Part shown: piece after piece, positions 7,762 to 16,225 of the stretch
Layout: each line of letters opens with the position of its first letter
How positions within the stretch are numbered: the first letter of the stretch is position 1
Source of the DNA: an uncultured Acidobacteriaceae bacterium
GTDB lineage: Bacteria > Acidobacteriota > Terriglobia > Terriglobales > Acidobacteriaceae
Direction: 5' to 3'
Assembly (NCBI GenBank): GCA_903849645.1
Contig: CAINJJ010000037.1
Location: 1-64,000 of the forward strand
Length of the DNA: 64,000 bases
The notes under the pieces: generated by a model
Told to the model about the DNA's origin: nothing
The model's input: only the letters and a program-made list of their open reading frames with translations
The model's database searches: none
Program-made: the position numbers and the translations under genes

Positions 7762-8145
7762 CTACGCCGCTTCCAGCAGCGGCAATACCCGTTCTTTCAC
7801 CTGTTCGGCCGTAAACGGCTTGCGAATGTACCCCTGCGCGCCTGCCAGAATCGCCTGCTTCACATGCTCCTCGCTGGACTCGGTCGTGATCATCACCACG
7901 GGCACGCCGGGAGCCAGGTTCTGCGCCCGGATCTGGCGCAAAAACTCCAGCCCGTCCATCGAGGGCATGTTGATGTCGGAGAGAATCAGGTCCACCGTCC
8001 CGGCCTTCAGCAGTTCCAGCCCGTCGGCGCCATTGCCGGCCTCCAGCACCACCAGCGGGTCAAGGCCCGCCTGGCGGAGCGCCCGCTCCACAATCTTGCG
8101 CATCACCGTCGAATCATCCACAATCAAGGCTCGCACTTCGCTCAT
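7762..8145 (-). CDS. cheY: Chemotaxis response regulator CheY
   Basis: 127 residues of a single receiver domain. The acidic pair D10-D11, phosphoacceptor D57 (LILSDINMPSMDG), switch threonine near 87-88 (MITTES) and lysine 109 (IRKPF) are all present. CheY-P binds FliM (encoded 1.8 kb upstream) to change rotation. The ATG at 8145 is preferred: GAGGAG sits about 9 bases before it and the perfect sigma-28 -10 element at 8178-8171 places the transcript start near 8164, below the longer candidate start at 8190. Confidence 0.9.
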   Translation of the reverse strand: MSEVRALIVDDSTVMRKIVERALRQAGLDPLVVLEAGNGADGLELLKAGTVDLILSDINMPSMDGLEFLRQIRAQNLAPGVPVVMITTESSEEHVKQAILAGAQGYIRKPFTAEQVKERVLPLLEAA

Positions 8146-8170
8146 GCCCCAGACTCCTCTGTTGCTTTGC

Positions 8171-8197
8171 TTATCGGCCTCTGCGCCCATTCCTTGA
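8171..8197 (-). promoter_or_regulatory. Sigma-28 (FliA) promoter of cheY-cheX
   Basis: On the minus strand TCAA (8197-8194), 15 bases, then GCCGATAA (8178-8171), an exact match to the sigma-28 -10 element at exact spacing. It fits late-class control of the chemotaxis pair by FliA. Confidence 0.75.
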
Positions 8198-8230
8198 ACG
8201 CACCCGGCCGATGGCCCCGCATCCGCCGCC

Positions 8231-9184
8231 TCAATGGGCGTGGATGCCGCCGATCAGATCCTGCACCCCATCGGGCTCCGGCAAGGCGCCGGCCTGCGGT
8301 CTGAGCCACATCCGCATCCACAGGCAGTCATGCACCCGCACCAGTCTCGCCTCCACCGGCCGGGCGCGCTCCACGGCTCTGGCCAGCGACCGGACCATGG
8401 CCGGGAGCGACCCGGCCTCGACCAGTTCAACGGCGGGAAACCGGACCCGCAAGATGCGCTCCCGGGCCGGACCGTAGAGGGAGTCCTGCACCAGTCCGCT
8501 CTCCACCCGCAGCCGGGTCATCCGCTCCACGGCCAGGCTGAGGACCGGATCAATCCGGTCCTCAAAGCCCAGATACACCAGTTGCCCCGCGGCCAGGCGC
8601 AGGGGAAGCGCGCCGAAAGCATCCACCAACAAGCGCGGCAGCACCGCCGCGAGGCCGGCCGCGTCGTGAAAGGTCAAAGGCAACACCGGGCAGCTCCACT
8701 GCAATCCCAGGGCCCGGGTGACCAACTGTTCGCTCACTCCATGCTGGCGCACCAGCCACCCGCCCAGCCTGCCCCCTCTCGCCTTCTGCGCATCCAGGGC
8801 CTGGCGTAACTGGCCCTGGGTGATCCATCCCTGCTCGAGCATGACCAGGCCGAGCGGAATCCGGTGCCGGTGCTTCACTTCCATGCCGGATCGGCCCTCC
8901 ATCTCCCGGCTCACCGCGGCCCCGACTCGCGCAACGGTGCACGCCGGCGAGCAGCTCCAGCCGCCCTCGAAGAACGGCCCGGAACGGCTCCGCCAAAGAT
9001 GCAGCCAACCGGAGCCGCAACCGGGGTTGGAGCAGGTCTCAAAGAGCCGCGCGCCGGCGGAGGCGACCCTGGATGGCCGCGGGGGACTGCCTGCTTCGAG
9101 GTCCAGTGCGCCGCGCCTCCCAGGCTCCGGACCGGCCGAGTTTCGCTCCGCACGGGGCGTCCGCCCGCGACTCAGAAAAGGCAT
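8231..9184 (-). CDS. Zinc-ribbon plus MshEN-domain protein of the flagellar switch operon
   Basis: 317 residues if started at 9184, overlapping the fliN stop by 13 bases. Residues 51-82 carry C51-x4-C56 and C78-x3-C82 around a tryptophan-rich segment, a likely zinc site. Residues 109-170 match the MshEN (PilB/GspE N-terminal) pattern twice: LGLVMLEQGWITQGQLRQAL, then RLGGWLVRQHGVSEQ ending in VLPL. MshEN domains in MshE bind cyclic di-GMP. No Walker motifs follow, so this is not a secretion ATPase; the 150-residue tail is unrecognised. Its position after fliM-fliN suggests a switch- or export-linked regulator. Function is inferred only. Confidence 0.65.
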   Translation of the reverse strand: MPFLSRGRTPRAERNSAGPEPGRRGALDLEAGSPPRPSRVASAGARLFETCSNPGCGSGWLHLWRSRSGPFFEGGWSCSPACTVARVGAAVSREMEGRSGMEVKHRHRIPLGLVMLEQGWITQGQLRQALDAQKARGGRLGGWLVRQHGVSEQLVTRALGLQWSCPVLPLTFHDAAGLAAVLPRLLVDAFGALPLRLAAGQLVYLGFEDRIDPVLSLAVERMTRLRVESGLVQDSLYGPARERILRVRFPAVELVEAGSLPAMVRSLARAVERARPVEARLVRVHDCLWMRMWLRPQAGALPEPDGVQDLIGGIHAH

Positions 9185-9930
9185 CGTATGCTCTCCAGCC
9201 GCTTGCGCGGCGCCGCCACTTCGGTGACCCGCAGGCCGAAGTTTCCGTTGATCAACACCACCTCGCCGCGCGCCACAATCTTGTCGCCCACAATCAGGTC
9301 CACCGGGTCGGCCACGTGGCGATCCAGTTGCACCACGTCGCCCGGTCCGAGGTCGAGCAACTCGCCCAGCGGCATCTCCCGGCAGCCGAAGCGCAAGGAT
9401 GCCTCGAGTTCCACATCCAGCAACAGTTCAATTCCAGGACTGAGAGCAGTGACTGGGGCGGAGGCCGGGGCCGGCGCCGGCCGGGCCGATGGCGGCTCCG
9501 CCGGGGATGCCGGCCGAAGAGCCTTGAGTTCGTCCCGGACCAGAATGGAAAACACACGTTCGCCGGCCTTCAACTGAAAGGCGCTCGATACCTTGCCTTC
9601 CTCCCCGATCTGGTCGAATTGCACCACCCGGCAGCTGGCCCCCGTGCTGGCCAGCAGCTGGCCGGCGGCGGCCTCGGCCACCTCGCGCAACAGCTCACCC
9701 CAGCCCGCCCGCTGATCGACGCCCTCCCCCATCAGGGGCGCCTCACCCAGCGCCCCGTCGAGAATCACGGCAAAGCGGCCCTCTTCGTCGCCGGAGAGGG
9801 TGGCGGCAAAGCCGAAGGCGCCGGCTCCCAGCGGTTTGGGCAGGGACTCGGCGAGCTCCGGCTCGCCGGCCAGCGCCTGCGCAAACAGGGCCTTGGCCAC
9901 GCCGGTCCAGCATTCGAAGTAGCGGCTCAC
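9172..9930 (-). CDS. fliN: Flagellar switch protein FliN/FliY type
   Basis: 252 residues. The C-terminal SpoA domain (about 168-252) is typical FliN: ELLLDVELEASLRFG, MPLGELLDLGPGDVVQLD, GEVVLINGNFGLRVTEV. A 150-residue N-terminal part plus an Ala/Pro-rich linker (about 138-165) makes it FliY-like in layout, but I do not see the CheC phosphatase E-x2-N motif. FliN forms the base of the C-ring with FliM; the start overlaps the fliM stop by 4 bases. Confidence 0.88.
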   Translation of the reverse strand: MSRYFECWTGVAKALFAQALAGEPELAESLPKPLGAGAFGFAATLSGDEEGRFAVILDGALGEAPLMGEGVDQRAGWGELLREVAEAAAGQLLASTGASCRVVQFDQIGEEGKVSSAFQLKAGERVFSILVRDELKALRPASPAEPPSARPAPAPASAPVTALSPGIELLLDVELEASLRFGCREMPLGELLDLGPGDVVQLDRHVADPVDLIVGDKIVARGEVVLINGNFGLRVTEVAAPRKRLESIRCLF

Positions 9931-10892
9931 AGCGGCTCCTCTCCCGCCGGGCGGACAAGCCGGGCGGCGCGGTGGGCGCCCTGTCGAATGGGCTGCGCGA
10001 CACCCAGCGGCTGGCCACCGACCTGCCAGTCGGCCAGGGTCCCTGCCGCCAGGTTCAGACGCAGCACCATGCCCGGCTCCAGGTTTTCAATCTCGCTGGC
10101 CCCCAGGCGCACCGAAGGCAGTTGCAGGGAGCCGCCAAAGCGAATCCGCCGCGCGGCCGACTCCATCCGCGCCCGGGTCTCGCCCGCATGGCGCCGGCGG
10201 CGGCCCCAGTCCGAGGTCAGACGGCGCAGAATGGTGTTTGCGACCACCGCGGGAAAGGCCAGATTCAACAAGCCCGAACTGTGCGGCATGCGGATCTCAA
10301 AGCTCAGGCAAAGGGTCTTTTCCGTCACCGACATGATGCGCGCCACCTGGGTCTGCATCTGGCGGCGCTCGAAGTTGAAGCTCAACCCCACGGGCTGCCA
10401 GGCGGCCGTCAGCTCGCGGCAGATAATCTCCACCACCGAGCCCAGAATCGACTCCTCGATGTCGGTCAACTCGCGCAGAGGTCCGTCGCGGCCCTCGCCT
10501 CCCAGCAGCAGGTCGATGACCGGAGGGGCCAGCGCCAGGTCCAGTTGCAGCACCGACAGCGCGCCCAAAGGCTCCAGTCGGACAGAAGCCACGTAGCTGA
10601 TCTCGGGAATGCGCAAGAGAAACTCGTTGAAGGGAATCTGCTCGGCCGAGACCAGGTTGACCTGGAAGCGGCTGCGCAGCCAGGCCGCCAGGTTGTGGGT
10701 CAGGTTGCGGGCAAACAGATCGTTGAGCATGCTGATGGCCCGCAACTGATCGTTGGAGATCTGCCCGGCCGAGGAGAAGCTGTACGGCAGCACGCGGGCC
10801 CGCACCTCGGGGCGCGGGTTCTCCGGGGTTGCACTGCGCGCGGCCTGAAAGAGCGCGTCGATCTCATCCTGCTTGAGCGTCTTTTCCATCAT
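9927..10892 (-). CDS. fliM: Flagellar motor switch protein FliM
   Basis: 321 residues. The N-terminal CheY-P binding peptide is clear (LKQDEIDALFQAA, residues 5-17). The middle domain has a FARNLTHNLAAWLR-like start and the GGEGRDG segment near 155-162, and a SpoA domain follows at the C-terminus. FliM links CheY-P to rotor switching. It lies 22 bases after fliA and overlaps fliN by 4 bases. Confidence 0.93.
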   Translation of the reverse strand: MMEKTLKQDEIDALFQAARSATPENPRPEVRARVLPYSFSSAGQISNDQLRAISMLNDLFARNLTHNLAAWLRSRFQVNLVSAEQIPFNEFLLRIPEISYVASVRLEPLGALSVLQLDLALAPPVIDLLLGGEGRDGPLRELTDIEESILGSVVEIICRELTAAWQPVGLSFNFERRQMQTQVARIMSVTEKTLCLSFEIRMPHSSGLLNLAFPAVVANTILRRLTSDWGRRRRHAGETRARMESAARRIRFGGSLQLPSVRLGASEIENLEPGMVLRLNLAAGTLADWQVGGQPLGVAQPIRQGAHRAARLVRPAGEEPL

Positions 10893-10914
10893 TGGCTACT
10901 CCCTCGACCGGCGC

Positions 10915-11811
10915 TCAGGGCCGGGGCCTCTGCTCGATTCGGTCCGAGGCCGGCCGCATGGCCCGCTCCGACGATCTGGACCTGCCGCGAGGCCGGTCAA
11001 AGGCGCCCCGCGCCGCCAGATCCTTGAGCGCGGCGCGCAGATGCGCCACGGCCGAGGCATGCACCTGCGAGACCCTGGACTCGACCACGCCCAGGGCCAG
11101 GCCGATCTCGCGCATGGTCATCTCTTCGTAGTAGTAGAGGCTCATCACCAGCCGCTCCCGGTCGGGCAGGTGGGCGATGGCGTCGGCCAGCCGCTCTTCG
11201 AGCTCCCCGCGCAGGCAGCGGAACAGCGGGTCCTCCTCCGGGCGGCCGGGCACATAGGCCAGCTCCTCCTCGCCCGAGTCCTCGTTGCGCTCCATGTGCA
11301 GGGTTCCGATCTCAAGCCCCTTCAGATCGCCCAGCAACTGCTGATAGTCGTCCAGGCCCAGCGCCATCTCGGCGGCCACCTCGGCCTCTCCCGGCGCGTG
11401 GCCCAGCCGGGCGGTCAAGACCCGGATCGCCTCTTCCACCGCTCTGCCCTTGCGCCGCAACTCGCGCGGACTCCAGTCCAGGGTGCGCAGGCTGTCCAGA
11501 ATGGCGCCCCGGATGCGGAACTGCGCGTAGCTGCGGAACTGCACCTTCTTGGCCGGATCGAACTTGGTGAAGGCATCCATCAACCCCACCACCCCGGCCG
11601 AGACCAGGTCTTCGATATCCACATGCTGGGGCAGCCGCTCATGAATCCGGCGCGCCAGGAAGCGCACCGTAGGCAGATGCTCCAGCAGGAGTTGCTCCTG
11701 CTCCCCGGTCAACGCCGGCACCGGTCCGGTTCCGGGCGGATACCCGCCCCCCTGTCTGCCCCGCACCGAAGGCCCCAGCCTCACTGCCGCATTCCCCATC
11801 TCGCTCCCCAT
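10915..11811 (-). CDS. fliA: Flagellar sigma factor FliA (sigma-28)
   Basis: 298 residues with region 2 (VDIEDLVSAGVVGLMDAFTKFDP, FRSYAQFRIRGAILDSLRTLDW), region 3 and region 4 (LPDRERLVMSLYYYEEMTMREIGLALGVVESRVSQ). FliA directs RNA polymerase to late flagellar and chemotaxis promoters and is held by FlgM, also encoded here. Two promoters fitting it lie in this cluster. The N-terminal 30 residues are glycine/proline-rich and the last 30 arginine-rich, both beyond the family core. About 100 bases separate it from flhA; flhF and flhG, often found here, are absent. Confidence 0.92.
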   Translation of the reverse strand: MGSEMGNAAVRLGPSVRGRQGGGYPPGTGPVPALTGEQEQLLLEHLPTVRFLARRIHERLPQHVDIEDLVSAGVVGLMDAFTKFDPAKKVQFRSYAQFRIRGAILDSLRTLDWSPRELRRKGRAVEEAIRVLTARLGHAPGEAEVAAEMALGLDDYQQLLGDLKGLEIGTLHMERNEDSGEEELAYVPGRPEEDPLFRCLRGELEERLADAIAHLPDRERLVMSLYYYEEMTMREIGLALGVVESRVSQVHASAVAHLRAALKDLAARGAFDRPRGRSRSSERAMRPASDRIEQRPRP

Positions 11812-11911
11812 GGCAACCCCTTCCCAAGAATCCCGGCCAACAGTCGCTCTCCGGCCGGTTCAAATCTGCAGCAAGACCCTTCCAAGGCCACTACCAGGTC
11901 CCGGCCCGGAC

Positions 11912-14014
11912 TCAGCGCACCGTCCCCACCGGCCGCAGGCGCGTCTCCGGCGGAATCTCGCCCGCCGCCAGCACGGCCAGGCGCGGCAGCACCGGCTCCA
12001 GCCAGCGCTTGATGTGAAAACGAGCCGGACTGGGAGCTAAAAGCACGGGAGGGGCCGCGGAGGAGGAGGCGGGAATAAGTTGCCTCAAAGAATCGACAAG
12101 GCGGCGGACCACCGGCGTGGTGGGCGCTGCGGTTGCGGTGATCAGCCGCTGGCTGGTCTCCGGCGCCAGGGTGGCCAGAATCTCGGCTTCGAGCGCGGCG
12201 TCGAGAAGCAGAACCGGGAGTTGACCCTCCCCGTCGAGCAGGGGCTGCACCAGCCGCCGCCCCAGCGCCTGGCGGGCGGACTCGACCAGCGCCACCAGCC
12301 CTTTATTGATCTGGGCGGTCTCGAGCAGGGCCTCCAGAATCGTCCCCAGGTCGCGAATCGAGACGCGCTCCCGCAACAACTGTTCCAGCACCCGGCCCAC
12401 CTCGCCCAGGGTGAGCCACTTGGGCACAAGCTCTTCAAGCAGCTTGGGATGGCTCTCATTGAGGCTGTCCATCAGCCGCTTGGTCTCCGCCCGGCCCAGC
12501 AGTTCGTGCGCGTGCTGGCGCACCAGTTCTCCCAGGTGCGTGGTGATGACCGCGACCGCATCGACGACCGAGTAGCCGGCCGCGATCGCCTGGTCTTCCA
12601 GAGACGGCGCAATCCAGATCGCCGGCACCCCGAAGGCGGGCTCGCTGGCCTCCTTGCCGGCCAGCGGGCGCCGGCCCGGATCCGCCGAGACGGCCAGCAG
12701 TTGCGGCCCCTCGGTCTGCCAGCGGCCAATCTCCATGCCCCGCAGCGAGAACACGTACTCGCGCGGCCGCAGGCGCAGGTTGTCGGAGATGTGCACCGGA
12801 GGCACCAGGAAGCCCATCTCCGCCGACAGGTGGCGGCGCAGGGCGCGCACCCTGCTCAGCAACTGCCCACCCTGCCTCTCGTCCACCAGCGGAATCAGTT
12901 GAAAGCCAATCTCGAGCGTCAGCTCCTCCAGCTTGAGAAGCTGCGCCAGGTCGGAGCTTTGAGCCTCGACGGCCTTCTTCTTGTCGGCGGCGCCGGCCTC
13001 GGCGGCCGGAAGAGCAGGGGCGCGCAGGGCCACCCGCCGGCCTCCCCACCACAGCCCCGCGGCCACGGCCAGAAATGCCGGCTTGGGCAGCCCCGGGATC
13101 AGGCACATGGCGGCGGAGACCAGGCTGGCCAGATATAACGTGGCCGGCTTGGCCAGCAACTGCTGGCGGATCTCGCCCCCCAGCAGCCCGGCCGAGTTGG
13201 CGCGGGTGAGGGTGATGCCGCCGGCGATCGAAACCAGCAGCGAGGGGATCAGCGTCACCAGTCCGTCGCCCACCGTCAGCACGGTATAGGTGCGCGCCGC
13301 CTCGCTCAGATCGATGCCCTGCTGCAGGGTGCCGATCAGCAGCCCCGCGACGATGTTGATCGCGGTAATCAGGATGGTGGCCAGCGAGTCCCGCTGGTTG
13401 AAGCGCGCCGCCCCGTCCATCGCCCCGTAGAACTCGGCCTCCCGGGCGATCGCCTGGCGGCGGCGGCGCCCCTCGGCCTCGTCAATCAGCCCGGCGTTCA
13501 TGTCCGCGTCGATGGCCATCTGCTTGCCCGGCAGGGCGTCGAGGGTGAAGCGCGCCGTCACCTCGGCGGTGCGCACGGCCCCATGCGAGACCACCAGGAA
13601 TTGAATGGCGATCAGGGCCAGAAAGAGCACGAAGCCCACCACGTAGTTGCCGCCCACCACAAACTGGCCGAAGGCCTCGATCACCTTGCCGGCGGCGGCG
13701 GTGCCCTCGGAGCCGTGCAGCAGGATGCGGCGGCTGGAGGCGATGTTCAAGGCCAGGCGAAACAGGGTCAAGAGCAACAGCAGCGTGGGGAAGACGCTCA
13801 GCTCAACTGCCCTGCGAATCTGGACCGCGGAGAGGAAGACAATGATCGATCCTGCCATCGAAAGAGCCAGCAGCAGGTCCAGCGCCGCGGCCGGCAAGGG
13901 CACGATCATAACGAAGATCACGCTGATGGCCGAGAGCGGCAGCACGTATTCGCGCAGCCTCTGCAGCCAGGACTGCGCCGGCAGGGGGCCGGGCGCCAGT
14001 GCGGTGGCGCTCAT
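11912..14014 (-). CDS. flhA: Flagellar export gate protein FlhA
   Basis: 700 residues. The N-terminal half has about eight membrane segments and the conserved FHIPEP-region sequences (LLALSMAGSIIVFLSAV, RFTLDALPGKQMAIDADMNAG, FYGAMDGAARFNQRDSLA). The cytoplasmic domain from about 345 contains EPAFGVPAIWI and LEELVPKWLTLGEVGRVLEQLL. FlhA forms the nonameric export gate that docks chaperone-substrate complexes. It overlaps flhB by 4 bases. Confidence 0.96.
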   Translation of the reverse strand: MSATALAPGPLPAQSWLQRLREYVLPLSAISVIFVMIVPLPAAALDLLLALSMAGSIIVFLSAVQIRRAVELSVFPTLLLLLTLFRLALNIASSRRILLHGSEGTAAAGKVIEAFGQFVVGGNYVVGFVLFLALIAIQFLVVSHGAVRTAEVTARFTLDALPGKQMAIDADMNAGLIDEAEGRRRRQAIAREAEFYGAMDGAARFNQRDSLATILITAINIVAGLLIGTLQQGIDLSEAARTYTVLTVGDGLVTLIPSLLVSIAGGITLTRANSAGLLGGEIRQQLLAKPATLYLASLVSAAMCLIPGLPKPAFLAVAAGLWWGGRRVALRAPALPAAEAGAADKKKAVEAQSSDLAQLLKLEELTLEIGFQLIPLVDERQGGQLLSRVRALRRHLSAEMGFLVPPVHISDNLRLRPREYVFSLRGMEIGRWQTEGPQLLAVSADPGRRPLAGKEASEPAFGVPAIWIAPSLEDQAIAAGYSVVDAVAVITTHLGELVRQHAHELLGRAETKRLMDSLNESHPKLLEELVPKWLTLGEVGRVLEQLLRERVSIRDLGTILEALLETAQINKGLVALVESARQALGRRLVQPLLDGEGQLPVLLLDAALEAEILATLAPETSQRLITATAAPTTPVVRRLVDSLRQLIPASSSAAPPVLLAPSPARFHIKRWLEPVLPRLAVLAAGEIPPETRLRPVGTVR

Positions 14015-15132
14015 CGCGGGCCTCCGGTGGGGTATGGGTGCGCCGGGCGGGCCGCCGCCTCGCGCGCCCGCCGCTCGCGCGCCTCGGCCTCCACGCGCTG
14101 GCGGTAGAGGTAGGCCAGGATCGCGGCCACCGCGGCATAGAGATCGACGGGGATCGGCTGGCCCACCTCGACCGAGCGGTAGAGCGAGCGGGCCAGCGGG
14201 GGGTTCTCAAGGATCGGCACCCCTGCCCAGCGAGCCTCGGCCTTGATCTCCTCGGCCAGCAGGTTGCGTCCCTTGGCGAGCACTCTGGGCGCGTCCATGA
14301 CGGCAAAGTCGAAGCCCAGGGCCACCGCGTAGTGGGTCGGATTGGTCAGCACCACGGCGGCCCGGGAGACATCGGCCTTGACCCGGCGGCGCCGCATCTG
14401 GCGCTGCAATCCACGAATGCGGCCGCGGATCTGGGGGCTGCCCTCGGTCTGTTTGAACTCGTCGCGCAGATCCTGGCGGCTCATCTTCAGCCGCGATTCC
14501 CGGCTCTGCCACTCCACCAGGTAGTCGATGGCCGACCAGCCAAACAAGAGCCAGGCCGCGGCTTCGAGCAGTCCATAGACATCCGCGCCCAGCAACTCCA
14601 GCCGGGTGGTTGAAAAAGGCGGCAGGGCCAGCTGGCGGGCGATCCGCTGCACGGCGAAGACGGCCAGCACGACCGCTGGAATCAGGCTTTTCCCCAGGCG
14701 CGCGGCGGCGCGCAGCGAGAACAGGTTCCGGGCGTTCGAAAGCGGGCTGATCCGGTCCAGCTTGAAGCCCACCGCTCCGGCATGGAAGCTGACTCCGCCG
14801 GTCTGCGCCAGGCCGGCCACGAAGGCCGCTCCGGCCACGGCCGCGGCCACCACGGCAAAGGGCGTCAGAACGGAGAGGGAAAGCTGTCGAATGGCGTTGA
14901 GGGTAGGCTCCAGCCGCGCCGGTTCCCAGCTGACCGGATCCCCCAAAGCCAGGAAGCCGGAGTAGCCGGCGCGCCATGCCGTCAGAGCCTTCGCCGTCAG
15001 CATCCCCAGCGCCAGGACTCCGGCCAGCGTTCCGGCCGCGGCCGACAGCTCCCGGCTGTGCAGGATGTCGCCGTCCTTGCGGGCCTGTTCGCGGCGGTGC
15101 GGGGTTGCCTGTTCGGTGCGCTCTCCGGCCAT
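14011..15132 (-). CDS. flhB: Flagellar export switch protein FlhB
   Basis: 373 residues: N-terminal GERTEQATPHRREQARKDG, four membrane segments, then a cytoplasmic domain with the NPTH autocleavage site (VLTNPTHYAVAL). Self-cleavage switches export from rod/hook to filament substrates. Downstream of the site, ENPPLARSLY matches the family; a charged tail rich in Arg/Ala (about 340-373) is variable. It lies 3 bases from fliR and overlaps flhA by 4 bases. Confidence 0.95.
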   Translation of the reverse strand: MAGERTEQATPHRREQARKDGDILHSRELSAAAGTLAGVLALGMLTAKALTAWRAGYSGFLALGDPVSWEPARLEPTLNAIRQLSLSVLTPFAVVAAAVAGAAFVAGLAQTGGVSFHAGAVGFKLDRISPLSNARNLFSLRAAARLGKSLIPAVVLAVFAVQRIARQLALPPFSTTRLELLGADVYGLLEAAAWLLFGWSAIDYLVEWQSRESRLKMSRQDLRDEFKQTEGSPQIRGRIRGLQRQMRRRRVKADVSRAAVVLTNPTHYAVALGFDFAVMDAPRVLAKGRNLLAEEIKAEARWAGVPILENPPLARSLYRSVEVGQPIPVDLYAAVAAILAYLYRQRVEAEARERRAREAAARPAHPYPTGGPR

Positions 15133-15135
15133 CGG

Positions 15136-15927
15136 CTAGCCTCCCGCCGTCGGGATGGGCGCGGCGATCAGCCGCTCGGCCAGGTCCAGCAGCCCGGCAA
15201 AGCGTGCTTCGATGAAGCGCGGCCAAAGGGCCAGGGCGCCGGTGAGCAGGGCAAAGCCGGTCATGGTCTTCAAGGGCACGGTCAGCGCCATGACCGGCAA
15301 CTGCGGGCTCAGCTTGCCCAGCAGGGCAACGGCCACCTCCACCAGCAGGGTCGCGGCCACCACCGGCGCGGCCAGTTCGACCGCGGCCAGAAAGACGCCC
15401 CCGGCGGTGCGCACCATGGCCAGCGCGGAGTCCGGCGCCAGGGCGAAGGCGCCCAAGGGCGCCGCCCGGAAGCTGCGCGCCATCGAGGCCAGCAGGATGC
15501 GGTCCAGCCCCGCCCCCAGCACCACCAGCGTGCCCATCAGCTGGAACATGTCGCCGAGCAGCGGCGTCTGGATCGACGAGGTAGGATCCAGCAGGTTGAC
15601 CATCGAGAAGCTGAACTGCAGGCCCGCCAACTGTCCGGCGAACAGCAGCATCTCGTTTAACAGGGCCAGCGTCAGCCCGTAGGACAGCCCCACCGCGAGC
15701 TCGCCCAGCAGCGCGGAAAAGCTCAGCTCCGCCCTGGCTCGGGGCAGGGTTGCGACCAGCGGGGCAAGCAGGTACGAGGCGGCTAGCACAAAGGCCGCCC
15801 TGGCGCGCGCCGGCAGGGCGGTCGAAGAGAAGAAGGGAGCAAAGGCCACCATCCCGCTCACCCGCACCAGAACCAGGGTCATGGCGGCCAAAAAGCCCGG
15901 CCAGGCGATCTCGCTTCCCTCTGGCAT
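15136..15927 (-). CDS. fliR: Flagellar export protein FliR
   Basis: 263 residues, hydrophobic throughout with about six membrane segments. FliR landmarks are visible: VRVSGMVAFAPFFSS near the N-terminus and AGQLAGLQFSFSMVNLLDPTSS in the middle. FliR assembles with FliP and FliQ as the export channel core. It sits 12 bases after fliQ and 3 bases before flhB. Confidence 0.94.
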   Translation of the reverse strand: MPEGSEIAWPGFLAAMTLVLVRVSGMVAFAPFFSSTALPARARAAFVLAASYLLAPLVATLPRARAELSFSALLGELAVGLSYGLTLALLNEMLLFAGQLAGLQFSFSMVNLLDPTSSIQTPLLGDMFQLMGTLVVLGAGLDRILLASMARSFRAAPLGAFALAPDSALAMVRTAGGVFLAAVELAAPVVAATLLVEVAVALLGKLSPQLPVMALTVPLKTMTGFALLTGALALWPRFIEARFAGLLDLAERLIAAPIPTAGG

Positions 15928-15939
15928 CCGCCCCCCCTC

Positions 15940-16215
15940 TCAGTTCTGACCCAGGTAGCGGTGCAGGTCGGTCAGCAGCAGGTGCGTATAGGAGGCCATC
16001 CGCTCCAGAAACCAGGGCATGCCCACCAGCAAGATCGCGGCCACGGCCGCCAGCCGGGGCACGCTGGTCAGCGACTGCTCCTGCAGGCTGGTCAGCGTCT
16101 GCACCAGGCTCAACAGAAAGCTCAGCAGGGCCGCCGAGATCAACAGCGGCGCCGACAGAATCATGGCTTCCTTCATCAACTGACGCAGCAGCTCCGCCAC
16201 CATGTCCGGGTTCAT
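15940..16215 (-). CDS. fliQ: Flagellar export protein FliQ
   Basis: 91 residues with two membrane hairpins: LLRQLMKEAMILSAPLLISAALLSFLLS and then VPRLAAVAAILLVGMPWFLERM, joined by the conserved QTLTSLQEQSLTSVP loop. Size and sequence are those of FliQ, four copies of which pack around the FliP-FliR core. It lies 10 bases after fliP. Confidence 0.94.
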   Translation of the reverse strand: MNPDMVAELLRQLMKEAMILSAPLLISAALLSFLLSLVQTLTSLQEQSLTSVPRLAAVAAILLVGMPWFLERMASYTHLLLTDLHRYLGQN

Positions 16216-16225
16216 GCGCTCTCCC

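Noticed and set aside
11812-11911. Sigma-54 site before fliA
   Set aside because: GG and GC are 9 rather than 10 bases apart and the flanks do not match; flhA-fliA readthrough is enough.
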